This document shows positions 47,161 through 58,924 of a stretch of DNA of 64,000 nucleotides, one piece after another. The notes beneath the pieces are model-generated. The model worked only from the letters and a program-made list of their open reading frames with translations, was not told the origin of the DNA and made no database searches. Source of the stretch: Brachynemurus nebulosus (Eukaryota > Arthropoda > Insecta > Neuroptera > Myrmeleontidae); assembly GCA_035578155.1 (NCBI GenBank), contig JAPWDM010000002.1:37186437-37250436 (forward strand), read 5' to 3'. The position numbers were made by a program, and so were the translations under genes. How positions within the stretch are numbered: the first letter of the stretch is position 1; each line of letters starts with the position of its first letter.

Positions 47161-48809
47161 CATCTAAAAGCCCTGTCGTGGAGCAACCACCGACGGTCGA
47201 CGGAATAGAGGATTATTGGCGGGGGATATATGAGACGACTAAAGAGATTGACTTGGACTGTATTCCCATCAGCCAGTTTAGATGGTACTGCAAACAACAG
47301 CTTGGCAAAGTGCCATCTCATACCATTATAACATCTGTTGATAAAGAGGAAGTCGAACTTGCTTTCGAAGGCAAGAAGAACTATTCGGCTCCGGGCATTG
47401 ATGGAATAACGAATTTTTGGTGGAAGAAGCTCACTAGTACCCACCGCCACCTTGCCCGTATATTTTCAAATTGGTTATTTAACTGTGAGCCAATACCATC
47501 GTGGCTCGCTGAGGGAAGAACGGTCCTAATACCGAAAAAAGGAGACCTATCACAACCACAGAACTACAGACCGATAACGTGCCTGAACACTGTGTATAAA
47601 GCGTTCACTTCCATCCTATATGAACGCATCTTGAAGGCGATTGAACCAGTGTGGAGTTCAATCTATGAACAACGAGGTTCAAAAAGAGGAATGTCGGGTT
47701 GCAAAGACAACTTGCTGGTCGACAGATGTATCTGTCAGGACGCTAGACAGCACAAACGCAACCTGAGCATGGCCTGGGTGGACTATCGAAAAGCATTTGA
47801 CACAACGTCGCATGACCTCATTATCTATTTGCTCCATTGTCTGCGAGTCCATCCCGACATTATTAAATGTATTGAACACCTGTTGCCGCTCTGGAAAACA
47901 AAGTTCACAATAACATCCGGTGAACACGTTGTGTCAACGGAGTTGGTGACATACAAACGAGGCGTATACCAAGGAGACAGCCTCAGCCCACTTTTGTTTT
48001 GCATCTCGTTGTTGCCCCTGTCAATCAGCCTGAGGGAGAAACCCGGCTACTTGTGTGGCCCGGTAGGAAATCGCGAGCATAAAGTCACACATTTATTTTA
48101 TATGGATCACTTAAAACTGTATGCTTCGTCAGAGAGTGATCTCAACTGCGCTCTAAAATTAACACACGAATACACGCACGCGATCGGTATGGAGTTCGGA
48201 CTGGACAAATGCACGGTGGTGCACTGTAAGCATGGTGTAGTTCCGAATTTTGATTCACACGCCCAATTAGTGTATGGAAGCATCATAGAACATCTTGATG
48301 AAGGAGCGACCTATACGTACCTTGGTGTTGGCGAAAGTCATATCCAGGATGTGCGGAACATGAAGGCCGCCTTAAGTAGTAGAGATAAGCGTCTTCTCCG
48401 ACAAATTTGGAGTTTTGAATTGTCGGCAAAGAATAAGATCAGTGCTACAATTATGTTAGCCATACCCATCCTTTTATGTACTTTTGGCTTAATTAAGTGG
48501 AATGTGAATGAATTGGAGGAACTAGACCGAGACACGCGAAAAATAATGAACATCAACCGTAGTTTGCACCCACGCGCATCGACACAACGACTTTACCTCC
48601 CACGTGACCTAGGGGGTAGGGGGCTCCTGTCAGTCGAACGTTTACATGATCGTATAGTTTTAGGTACAGCTTGTCGTGTACTTAACAGTTCAGCCAGACC
48701 CGCTTTTGCAACTCGTCAGGGACCACGAACTTGCTGGCGTAGGCGCATTTTTATTCACAGCAGCGCAACGTGCCGCCGATATCTTGGGCTTAGCCTTCGA
48801 TCCGCGTAA
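47160..48809 (+). pseudogene. Dong-like reverse transcriptase with mutated YMDD
   Basis: KKNYSAPGIDGITNFWWKKL, NYRPITCLNTVYKAF, KRGMSGCKDNLLVD, MAWVDYRKAFDTTSHD (first catalytic Asp), YKRGVYQGDSLSPLLFC. The catalytic pair reads FYMDHLKLYA, so the second Asp is His and polymerase activity should be lost. The thumb region ends RLYLPRDLGGRGLLSVERLHD. A 4-base deletion near 48,840 shifts the frame. Confidence 0.85.
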
Positions 48810-48849
48810 TCGCGACGGTGATGATAACATTCTTTCACACAGTCGCGCC

Positions 48850-49693
48850 AAAAGTCGGCAATCAAGAGAGCCGAGCAACAACATCTGCTCAATAAACATC
48901 GCGACAAAGTTCACCAGGGTATGTTCTACCGTCACGTTGAAAACCTTGGCCTTTCGAGCGAACTCACTTGGGCTTTCTTGAGAGCTAATGGACTTAAATC
49001 GGAAACGGATGGCTTTATCATGGCAGCTCAAGATGGAGTGTGGAACACCTTAACACACCAAAAATTTGGGATGAGTAATAAAGGGGTTTCGAGTACCTCG
49101 TGTCGGGCAAGCAAAGCATACCCGGAAACCTTGATGCACCTGACTTCAGGTTGTTCTTATTATGCCAAATCCACCTATATCCATCGCCATAATGCAGCGT
49201 TGCGTGTGCTCTACTTTTATCTTCGTCATCATTACGAAGTTGACAAAACATCAGTCTTGCCCTACGATCCTGCGGAAGTAGAATCCTTTGTTGCTAACCA
49301 AAAGTGCAAGATCTTTTGGAACATGCCGGTTGCAACTACCAGGCAATTGAGTGCTAATAGGCCTGATGTTGTCCTCCAAGATTTAACATCTCGAACTATG
49401 TATGTTACCGAGTTCTCTGCTCCGGCGGAAACTAACATAGTCGAAGAGGAGGAGCAAAAAAGGATTTAATACATGAACTGCGACAACCGTACCCGGGCTA
49501 TACTGTCCACTTGGTCGTACTTATAATCGGATGTCTGGGGGGTATGCATAACACCTTTGTGCGCAACTTAAATATCATTCCGGCTTGTAGATCTCACGCG
49601 AACATGTTAGCGGCGTCAATGCAAAAAGCAGTTATTATCGGGACGCTCCGCACGCTTCGGTCGCACGAGACGACTTTTTTCGAGAGTTCATGA
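48850..49693 (+). pseudogene. Dong-like C-terminal zinc knuckle and REL endonuclease
   Basis: LTWAFLRANGLKSETDGF, then a damaged CCHC (CRASKAYPETLMHLTSGC, with the first Cys pair altered; the inverted copy keeps CRACKAYPETLMH), HRHN, and the nuclease motif RPDVVLQDL with YVTEFSAP. A shift at 49,469 separates the last part (MQKAVIIGTLRTLR). Confidence 0.75.
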
Positions 49694-49754
49694 ACATCTT
49701 TGAACGCCCATGCTCCGTTTAGAGCGGGTCCTCGAACATCAATTGGACCTATTG

Positions 49755-50170
49755 GTGCATCAAGGTTTCCGGGTATGCTTTGCATGCCCGACACGAGGTA
49801 CTCGAAACCCCTTTATTACTCATCACAAATTTTTGGTGTGTTAAGGTGTTCCACACTCCATCTTGAGCTGCCATGATAAAGCCATCCGTTTCCGATTTAA
49901 GTCCATTAGCTCTCAAGAAAGCCCAAGTGAGTTCGCTCGAAAGGCCAAGGTTTTCAACGTGACGGTAGAACATACCCTGGTGAACTTTGTCGCGATGTTT
50001 ATTGAGCAGATGTTGTTGCTCGGCTCTCTTGATTGCCGACTTTTGGCGCGACTGTGATAGTGAAAGAATGTTATCATCACCGTCGCGATTACGCGGATCG
50101 AAGGCTAAGCCCAAGATATCGGCGGCACGTTGCGCTGCTGTGAATAAAAATGCGCCTACGCCAGCAAGTT
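49755..50170 (-). repeat. Inverted duplicate of 48,726-49,140
   Basis: About 415 bp, nearly identical and in opposite orientation, about 615 bp downstream of its source. It keeps four bases (CTAT) and a Cys codon that the forward copy has lost, so it preserves an older state. Confidence 0.85.
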
Positions 50171-50362
50171 CCCACTGCCCTCGAATCTCCCACTGTTATG
50201 GTTTTGCAGCGAGGTTCGGGGATTTATTAGGTAGGGAAGACCAGGAAGGAGATGCTGTATGACGGACATTACGTACCTGACCTGGTACGCTGCACGGACA
50301 CATTTTCCTCCGCCTGGGGGTTTTTGAAGTGCAGTCGCGTTTTTTTCGTCAAACTTTCGCAT

Positions 50363-50390
50363 AGTAATAATAATAATAATAATAATTCTG
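50363..50390. repeat. (TAA)n array 4
   Basis: Nine TAA units at the 3' edge of the second Dong-like element. Confidence 0.9.
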
Positions 50391-50412
50391 TATTTAAAGT
50401 AAAAAGTTTACA

Positions 50413-50582
<170 letters not shown>

Positions 50583-50889
50583 TATCCACACGATAATTCT
50601 CGAACGAAATGTTCTATTCTTACGAAATTTGGTGAAAATAAAATTTTTCCAAATTGAAAAATTTTTGTCACATTTTTTTACACAATTGGAAACAGGAGAA
50701 AAAATCACATAAAAAAAGATTTTTAAACCATTATTCTATAAAAACTGGTTAACGAAAAAAACTAATTTTTATAAACGGAAATTCGCTATGTTATGCAGGA
50801 TTTTGCGACAGAGGTATTTAATATTTTATTACTATTCTTACGGTTTTTTTTTATCGTAAGTGTCGGTGGATATATGTAATGAAATTGGG

Positions 50890-52135
50890 AAACGATGAGA
50901 ACGGTTTATCTAGTCTAAAACCTTAAGGTCTGCTGTTTTATTCAAGCTCCAAAAATTGCAGAAAACTAAGTCAATCACGGATTTACCCTGTGTACTAAGA
51001 AAAGTGAACTGGGCAGGATTTTCATTTGATAATCTTCCATTAATATTTATAAATTTATTATTATCCATTAATTCCACTAACTTACTAACTTTACTATTAC
51101 AAATATTATCCAAAGAGCTTCTCGTAGCACTTAACTTACAGTTTTTTAACACATTATCGTCTAATTGATTAAGTTGACCAATTCTACAATTATAGTCGCC
51201 TCCAATAACGCACACGTAATCATTCTACTTACTGTTGATTAGATTAAATACATTTTGCAACAATTCCAGTGGTTGTGAAATATCTAAACTTGGTTTAAAG
51301 TTCACTACACCTATAATAATTTTTTCCACGTCATGTCACTTTTAATTCTTACAACTATCCAAAATTTCAACTAAAAATTTTCTACACTTTTTTATATAAA
51401 GAAGAAGACCTCCAGATGCATGATCTTTTTGTTTTTCCTTAATAGCAGCTGAAAAATTACATGATAATTTTGCAAACACTTTATATTGTCTTTTGGATCA
51501 GTTGATAACCACGTTTCAGTTAAACACATCATATTTATTCCATTGAGCTCCACTATAATTTACTAGATTGTTAATACCCTCGATATTCCAAGAAAAGTAT
51601 ATTTAATGGAGTTATATTTAGTTTTTTGGCGTATTTACTCTAGACCGCAGAAAACGCTCTATTGTTCCTGTTTTATCTTTTAATGTTTTCACGCTACATT
51701 CGTTGCTTGCTTCTTCACTGCCATTTTTCTTGTTATTGATCATTTTTTCCGCTGCTAGGTCCAACTGAACTTGCTTTTGGTTTATTTGCAGTGTAAGAAC
51801 ACATTCTGCCTTTAATTCGTCCACTGTCTAGAGTTTATCGTTCATTAATATTTTATTCTTTACAATTCTAGCTTCATATCCCTCTTTTTTTAGGTTCTTG
51901 TGCATATTTACAAGTATTTAACTATCTTCATTTTACAACTTGGTGAAATGGCCATTTAATAGCGGTTCCTTTTAGCTTTGTTCTTTATTTCATGATATCT
52001 ACCTTTTTTTTATAAGACACGCAGCTTACCATTACTGGGCGATGGCCTCTATTTTTATCTTTAACACCAATTTTTCTGACTTCATTAACACAGTTTTGTT
52101 GCAATTCAGTTTGAAGTTTAGTCTGCACTAACAAG
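50890..52135 (-). pseudogene. LINE 5' fragment: ORF1 end and endonuclease
   Basis: On the - strand, ORF1 ends with VQTKLQTELQQ, VRKIGVKDKN and HRPVMVSCVSYKKK, the RNA-binding wording of many LINE ORF1 proteins. A coiled-coil-like segment follows (MDELKAECVLTLQINQKQ). ORF2 starts WNIEGI, continues HASGGLLLYIKK, CVIGGDYNCRIGQL (the GDxN position) and TFLSTQGKSVIDLVF, and stops near 50,910 before any RT. Multiple stops. It is 3'-truncated, which is unusual for TPRT and suggests later deletion. Confidence 0.7.
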
Positions 52136-52955
52136 GAGAGGTTCCGGGTTGGGAAATTCACTTTTGGATGAAACTTGGAATATTAATAGTATACCTTTAG
52201 GGTGTGAACATAGTAAAATAGTAAAACGCATTAGCCAGCTATTTTCGAAAAAAATGCCCTTAAAGTTTTAAAAATTTTTTTTAATATCTTTTATACGAAT
52301 TTAATATGATCTATTGGCTGGGTGCGTGATGGCAACGACATTTATAATATACATTTTTTCAGGCTCATTAACAAATATAAATAATGGTAACCGTGGAAAT
52401 AAATAAAAATATTTTTGAAAACACCGTAAAATCTGAATACAAATATTTGCTATTATGATTATTTTTTTTATAAATAAATTTTAACAATTTGAGATATAAA
52501 ATACTGGATGAAGTATAATAGTTGTATTAAAAAAGTAATTAAACAATTTTCAACGTTAACTTGGATATAATTATCAAGACAGTATTTCCTTCCAACCCCG
52601 GGCTATGCAGAGGAAAAAGTTGCTGGTGATGGTGAAGCACGTCAGGGAAATTAGAAAATTAAGAAATGCTGGCATAAATCATTTAGTTGAATGTACAGTC
52701 ACACATAAGACAAACATCAGTAACTCCTAATGAAACATCATTGCTTGTGAGTTAAAATACCTCAAATATTTTAAATTCTGTATTTATGGATTGACATGTA
52801 GACGTTAATACTGTTGACAGATAAATAAGGAACGACATATTAGTGGCAATTGCGTTTATAATCAAAGTGAATCAATGTAAATATTTTTATTTAATATTTT
52901 TTATTACACTGTAACCACATATGAGCATGTATTATTGCCTGTTTTCTCCACTAAA
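52136..52955. other. No gene seen
   Basis: AT-rich intron 6 sequence with no repeat unit or coding signal that I can support. Confidence 0.5.
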
Positions 52956-52959
52956 ATAA

Positions 52960-53345
52960 TGTTATATTTATTACTAGAACGCTATATAGTATATACAAAC
53001 CCAATATCATCAATTTATAAATTTTTAAGTACACATTTGAAGGAGTGGTTTCAACCCTTAAAAAGTAGATGCAAAAAATAATGTTATGTTTATTATTACA
53101 GCTCTGTATAGTATGTATAAACAAAATATCACCAATTTTTAAATTTTTAAGTACACAGTTGAGGGATGGTTTCAACCCTTAAAAATGTGTAAATGCAAAA
53201 AAAAAAAAAAATGTTATAAATGGTACTTAATGGTACTTTATTATATGGTACTTAAACTTTTTAAGGTACCTATAAACAAAATTTCATGGATTTTTAAATT
53301 TTTGAGTTCCAACTTTGAGGGGATGTTTCATCCCTTAAAAACGTT
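52960..53345. repeat. Three tandem units of about 125 bp
   Basis: Units start near 52,960, 53,085 and 53,213. Each ends with a GGTTTCAACCCTTAAAAA-like phrase (53,047, 53,170, and a diverged GTTTCATCCCTTAAAAA at 53,325) and contains AATTTTTAAATTTTTAAGT. Confidence 0.75.
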
Positions 53346-53829
53346 TTTTAGCAGCAACTGATATTTTTTATGTTATTAGGTAGCCGCCCTCTATATACTG
53401 ATAAAGTTTCAGATTTTTTTGAATTTTCGACTTCTTGCCCTTTCCTTGTTAGTATATCTGATAATTGACGTTACGTTGTCATTTTGGTAATATTGCAATT
53501 AATAATATAACTCTGTTAATCTATTACGTCTATCTAGTTTCAGTCTACTGAATATACGTAATGTAATATACCAGGTTGTCAATTTAATTGTTTAAGATAC
53601 AATTTTTTTTTTTTAAATTTAACGTTCTTTTTTTGTCGAATACAGAAAAATTTTAAGATTTTTACTATCTGATAAAATTAAGAATATATTAAAATTTTGA
53701 ATATACAATTTAGAACTAATAAAAACACCTTACAACCACTAAAAATTTAAAAAAATACTACGAGTCTACGAATCGAAATTACACACGTCTAAACACTAAC
53801 ACAGTACAACCAACTCCAACGTTCATTAT

Positions 53830-54000
53830 TAGTCACCTGTACAAAATAGACAGGTGCTCTCGCGGACTGTTTTGTAGGGAATTCGATTCTCTACAAAAAA
53901 GGTCTTAACACTTTTTAATGTATCTATCACTATTTTCGCTACGTAAGCGGTGAAAGGTCAAAAAACGCTATTCATGAATTTTCAATATTGTTTAAACAAT
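53830..54000. repeat. Dispersed repeat with hairpin, copy 2
   Basis: Reverse complement of 300-475. The hairpin arms around GAATTCGATTCTCTACAAAAAA persist with one change. Confidence 0.65.
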
Positions 54001-54149
54001 ATAAAAAAAAAAAAAAAAACATTTCTGGGAGTTAACATTTTGCACAAATGTTCTCCTCGGCAATCCCGGCAAGAATCTCTTTTTAAAAAATTTTTATATC
54101 TATGCTAATATTAATGTTTATAGAGATAGGGCTTAAAATTAGTGCTAGT

Positions 54150-55090
54150 GGACTATATTATTTTTTCAAGTATTTTTTAGGTAAAAAGAAGATTATAAAA
54201 AAAATTATGTGTGTAATTCGAGCACAAAATGAAATTGCCGCTCTCATGAGAATGACGTGCTCTTCCTGGCGTCGTCGCGCGTCAACATTCTCAATCGAGC
54301 TGCAATGTACCATTTTGCGCCCTTAATACACAAATAGCTATAAACCAAACAAAGATATAATGGTGAATTTTGTCGTAGTGTGGGGTTTCTACAAATTAAA
54401 CGGTCAGGACCGTTATAAAATATTTTAAAACACCATAAAATAATTCAAAATTACAATTTATAAATTGTCTTATTTTTCACAACATTTTAATAAATGTCGG
54501 TTTTATTTAATAGTATAAATATTACCTTGTTGCGGTTGTAGGTTGCATATTACACATGAGCGGAAAAGTTACGCAAGACTCGTGTAGCACGTTACCAAGT
54601 TACTTTACTTTATCTACGACTAAATGAAATTCACAATAAATAATATAAAGGTACGAATATAATACATTAAAATTATGACTAATTTGAAACATATTAAAAA
54701 CAAATGTCAACCTTCAGTTGTTAAATAAAAATTTTATATAGATTTAAACAGCACAGTATAAAATTTAATAAATGTGTAGTAAGTTATGGTTTTTTACACG
54801 CAGACGTATGTAAAGAACAAAAATTAGCAAAGCTGTATGTAAACCATAGATTACGTAGGTATTTTGTACGATAAAGCAGTTTTATAGTAGTCGTAGATAA
54901 TAGCTATTTATGTATTAAGAGCGCAAAGTGGTACATTGCCACTCGGTTGTTGTTGAGAATGTTGACGCGCGACGACGCTAGGCAGAGCGCGCCATCCTCA
55001 TGAGAGCGGCAATGTTACTTTGTGCTCGAATTACACACAAAATTTTTTCTACAATCTTATAAAATTTTTTATTTAAAAGATACTTGAAAA
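54150..55090. mobile_element. Fold-back element with about 190-bp arms
   Basis: 54,150-54,345 and 54,903-55,088 are complementary. Landmarks are TTTTTCAAGTAT, GTGTGTAATTCGAGCACAAA, TGCCGCTCTCATGAG, GTCGCGCGTCAACATTCTCA and TTGCGC..CTTAATACA. The loop holds a short TIR element. The arms are GC-richer than their surroundings. No coding. Confidence 0.75.
54611..54899. mobile_element. TIR element, short copy (TATCTACGACTA ends)
   Basis: Same 12-bp ends as 841-1821 at 54,611-54,622 and 54,888-54,899, with the same sub-terminal sequence. 289 bp, non-autonomous. Confidence 0.7.
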
Positions 55091-55097
55091 AATAATA

Positions 55098-55535
55098 ATG
55101 GATGTTAATATTTACTTTAATGTTATAATTTTTGCAGCTTCAGAAATATCTGGCGGTGTATTTGTGAAAACACTGTCACTCATTATTACATATTGCCATC
55201 ATATACATATGAATATATTTTTTAAAATTATTTATCAACTTATAAAATTTATAATTATTTATTATTTTTAATTAATATTAATTATTTTGAAATTTAATAA
55301 AATTGATATTTCACTTGTTTACGATAAAAATAATATGAAATTTAGAATTTGTTTATTTGTTGTCATAGAAAATACAAGCAACGCCTACCCGATTTGTAAT
55401 TAAATATATGTTGAGCGAGCGACAAAATCTTCCTTTTCGCTTTAAAGCGAAAAGTAACAGTCCTCGGTAACTAGATATTTTACGCTTTCTTGACAGAGCA
55501 CAAAAACCTACTTTCTACTATGATTGTAGAAAAAG
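55098..55535. repeat. Intron-6 inverted repeat, 3' copy
   Basis: Reverse-complement partner of 39,373-39,770, ending about 145 bp before exon 7. Palindrome TTTTCGCTTTAAAGCGAAAA at 55,434-55,453. Confidence 0.8.
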
Positions 55536-55679
55536 ATTATTATATAAGTTTCTAGGTACCTATTTAAATGCAAATGCACTTTCCCAGCAATTGTCATTTA
55601 CCTTTTATATAAAAAATATGTAACTATAGAAACTATTCTTATAAGATTTCACAGACCATTACAATTGTAATGTTTTTAG

Positions 55680-56368
55680 GTGTGAAAAAAGTTAAACCGT
55701 TCTTAGACTTGATGCTTGACTCAGAAATCGATGGACGGTCATTTACGGATAAAGAGATTCGGGATGAAACAAACACATTCTTGTTTGCTGGTCATGATAC
55801 GTCAGCTGCCAGTATTGCTTGGACTCTATTTTTATTGGGAAACCATCCCGAAATCCAAGAAAAAGTTTACAAAGAACTTGAAAATATATTCCAAAACTCC
55901 GATCGCCAGTGTACCAGTGACGACTTAGCAAAAATGAAATATTTAGAAATGTGTATTAAAGAATCATTGCGACTATATCCAAGTGTTCCAAGAATTATTC
56001 GAATTTTGGAGGAAGATATTAATTTAGATGGCAAGATTGTTCCAAAGGGTATCGCAGTAGTTGCTCATATCTACCAATTACATCATGATCCAGAAAATTT
56101 TGCTAATCCAGAAGTGTTTAATCCGGATAATTTTTTGCCGGAAAATGTTGCAAAACGTCATCCATTTTCGTTTATACCATTCAGTGCTGGTCCTAGAAAT
56201 TGTATTGGACAAAAATTTGCATTACTTGAAATCAAAATAGTTTTATCGACGTTTTTGAGAAAGTATAAAGTTGTTGCCACACAGAAACCTAGTGACATCA
56301 ATTTAAGTGCGTTTATAATTTTACAGTCAAAAGATGGTATTCGAATTCGACTAGAGCCTAGGATATAA
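55680..56368 (+). CDS. CYP4: CYP4 P450, coding exon 7 (catalytic half)
   Basis: Acceptor ATGTTTTTAG ending at 55,679; intron 6 is 16.3 kb. The exon carries the I helix FLFAGHDTSAASIAW (proton relay Thr; the Glu that attaches haem covalently in many CYP4s is Ala here), KESLRLYPSVPRI (ExxR), the FNPDNFLPEN block (PERF position), and the haem-thiolate loop PFSAGPRNCIG with the ligand Cys. It ends RIRLEPRI and TAA. All core motifs are present, so the enzyme looks functional if the long introns are spliced. Intron size and the AGHDTS variant are the only oddities. Confidence 0.95.
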
Positions 56369-56492
56369 ATTATTATTTTTTAAATTTTTGTAATGTTCCT
56401 ATTTACTTGTTAGATTGTAAGTAGGACTTAACAAACTGATGTTTATATGATTTTATTAATTAATTACTATTTATTTATCCTATAAATTTTTG

Positions 56493-56498
56493 TAATAA
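56493..56498 (+). terminator. Poly(A) signal of the P450 gene
   Basis: AATAAA 125 bases after the stop codon. Confidence 0.7.
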
Positions 56499-56499
56499 A

Positions 56500-57945
56500 C
56501 TATTGAAAATTAAAAATACTTATTGTTAGTTTTATTTATCATTTTTCTAATATTTTCCCACACCTTTTTTCATTTATGTCAAAAATTGATTTAAGTTTTA
56601 TATAGGTATAGCTTTCAATATATCCTTTTAATCACTGATTCCATAATCATTATAATTATAGCAATTTTACTAACGTGGTGCTTAAAATTAAATAATATAT
56701 TTGGTGTATAATTTTAATTCTTGAGGAGGGGGGAGGGTCATAATCCCGTAACCCTCCCTGCACTGTATACGCGCCTGGTTAGTAGTAATAGCTGTAATAA
56801 GTGTATCTTACGTGAAATGAGATATTTTATTTCAATGTTTTTATTTATGTAGTTTATTTACAAATTTTGTTGAAATATGCATACAATGACCCAAAATTGT
56901 ATTATTATTATCAGTATTGTAAAAGCATATTTCAGTAAATGTGCAACTATAAAAAGATTCGTTCGTTCAATTAAAGGACAATTAGGTAAGTCAAGTTAAA
57001 GCACAAACAATTAAAAGCAGACTATCAAGTCAAAGGGGGACTGGCAAATAGTCAGATTAATTCAAAATGGGGTACCCGATTAAAAATGATGGCTAATCAT
57101 ATATTACCATTAATCGGTCCATGCATAATAAAATTATATATGAAAAAATGTCCAGTCCGAATGATGCATGCTCATGAATGATGAAGCATGAGGTTATACA
57201 TATAGTGAAGTTGGATAGGTTCCAAATTTTAATGAATAAGGAACTGCTTCCCCCCTCAATTTTTTTTTGTAGCATGTTAACTACATCGAAGACTACACGA
57301 AATGAACATTTTTTACCACTTGCAACCGTCGCTGCGAAAGTTATCGGCCATTTTGTGAAAAATCGACCATTTTAGTCGTACTTTCTAAATATAGATGAAT
57401 ATATCTCGGTATGCGTAGGTCTAAAAAAAAAAACGAAAAAAAATTGAGGCTATTCACTACGATATAGTCTACCAGCGGTTACAGTATGAAATTTTTATCT
57501 CCGCACATAACCTTAAAAAAAAAAACTGGAGATACTGCTAAATTTTAGTTTTTTGGTTTTAAATTCGGATGTTTTAAGTGAAATTTGATGAAATTTTCAG
57601 AAAATATACTTTATAACGTGGACAATAACTGGTTAAAATTTCAAGTAAAAATATCTAACACAAACCCTAAAAATTGACGTCAAATTTGAAAATTGACTGG
57701 CCAATGATTTTTGTGCATTGTATCGTACGAGGTTCTTTTTTTTCTTAAATTGTAGGTTTTTTTATGCACTTTATGATGGTGAACAAGAAAAAAATTTTAA
57801 GCTTGAAAAAAAAGTGAAAAAAATCGATTAGAAATTGAAAATTGTCAGCAATGAACAGTATTTGAAAAATAATTTAAATCAAGTGGAGAAATAATATTGA
57901 GATTGAAAGAGTTATTGTTCGATGTGTGGGTACGTTTTCATTGTA
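56500..57945. other. Intergenic, no gene
   Basis: AT-rich, with GGAGGGGGGAGGGTCATAATCC near 56,725 as the only GC-rich spot. No supported ORF or repeat. Confidence 0.5.
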
Positions 57946-57949
57946 TTTG

Positions 57950-58445
57950 CAAGTATTTTTAATTTGGCCTATTCTACATTAATGAATTCTGTGACATTAT
58001 TGAAACGTTCTATCATTTGCGTGTTTAATCTGTGTTGTTGATTTATTCGGTCTTTTATTAGTATTTCATTTTTTTTAAGTGTTTCTATTTGTTTATTAAT
58101 TTCGATTGCGTCATTGTTGTCCATGTTTCCTGATATTGCCTTAATTACCGAGCCTAACCATCGATTAAACCTCTCTTATCGTGTTTTACTTTAGATTCAA
58201 GATTCTCTAGATTTTGTTCAATCCTATCACATAAATCTTTTAGATTTTTAGTATAATAGTGTTTCATTGAATTTAACGTAAACATTATCCTTTAAGTGCT
58301 CTAGCGTATCTCTAATATGAGTTAAATTAACAATATGAATTAAATTATTATAATGTGAAACTATCTTGGTACTACCTAAATTGAGTGCAATTAGTCCTTT
58401 AGTATGAGAAATGTCATGGTATTGTATTCGTTGCGCGTTCGTCAT
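57950..58445 (-). pseudogene. Env-like remnant
   Basis: Follows the integrase end in the usual env position. It has NLGSTKIVSHYNNLIHIV-type heptad-like sequence, a basic cleavage-like spot, and directly after it a hydrophobic Gly-rich segment that lies in another frame because of a frameshift near 58,155. This order resembles the F-like env of errantiviruses. Broken and not expressible as a whole. Confidence 0.55.
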
Positions 58446-58463
58446 CGTTAAAAATCTGTAACA

Positions 58464-58924
58464 TTATTTTCGTTTAGGTTTTATTTTTGCTTTATGATAT
58501 TTGTATTTTTTGGTCTGGAAGGTTTGTTTGTTGTCTTTAATTACGTGTTTGGAGTTATAAGGGGGTAATAATTTAATATTTCGTTGGTTGTTCCTCATGT
58601 ATACTTTGTCTCCTATCTCTAATTGAGGTATTTTTTGTCTTTGGTTATTATTATCGTTTAAATTTTGTTTTTGTTTTTCATTTTGTGTCTGTGTAATTTC
58701 GTCAATGATCTTTATTTCGTCTTGTCGCACTTTAGTGTATTCTGTTAATGCGTTTATATTAGGTTGTAGGATTGTGTTGTCATGAATTCCTCTAATTATT
58801 TCGAATGGTGTCAATTGTATGCTAGAATGATTGGAATTGTTATCATAGTTATTATAGTTAAGTCTAAAAATTCGTTTAATGGTAATTTTCTTTTCTTTTA
58901 ATATTCGTAATACACTGAATCCTT
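58464..58924 (-). pseudogene. Integrase C-terminal part
   Basis: From 58,924 down: a short piece FSVLRILKEKK, then YNNYDNNSNHSSIQ and LTPFEIIRG (the usual NSIHSxTxxTPFEL-like region after the catalytic Glu). After that an Asn/Gln-rich linker and IPQLEIGDKVYMRNN, the gypsy integrase GPY/F-like terminal area, ending in a Lys-rich tail. Confidence 0.65.

Larger units (their letters stand above)
46066..50362 (+). mobile_element. Second R4/Dong-like LINE, broken and partly folded back
   Basis: Lies between (AAT)n at 46,039-46,065 and (TAA)n at 50,363-50,390, the same target type as the first copy. The coding region is shifted at about 46,270, 47,150 and 48,840. Near the 3' end 415 bp is repeated in inverted orientation. 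It belongs to a different subfamily from the first copy, with different ends. Confidence 0.8.

Noticed and set aside
57093..57375. Short frames after the P450
   Set aside because: No motif, no codon pattern and stops all around.
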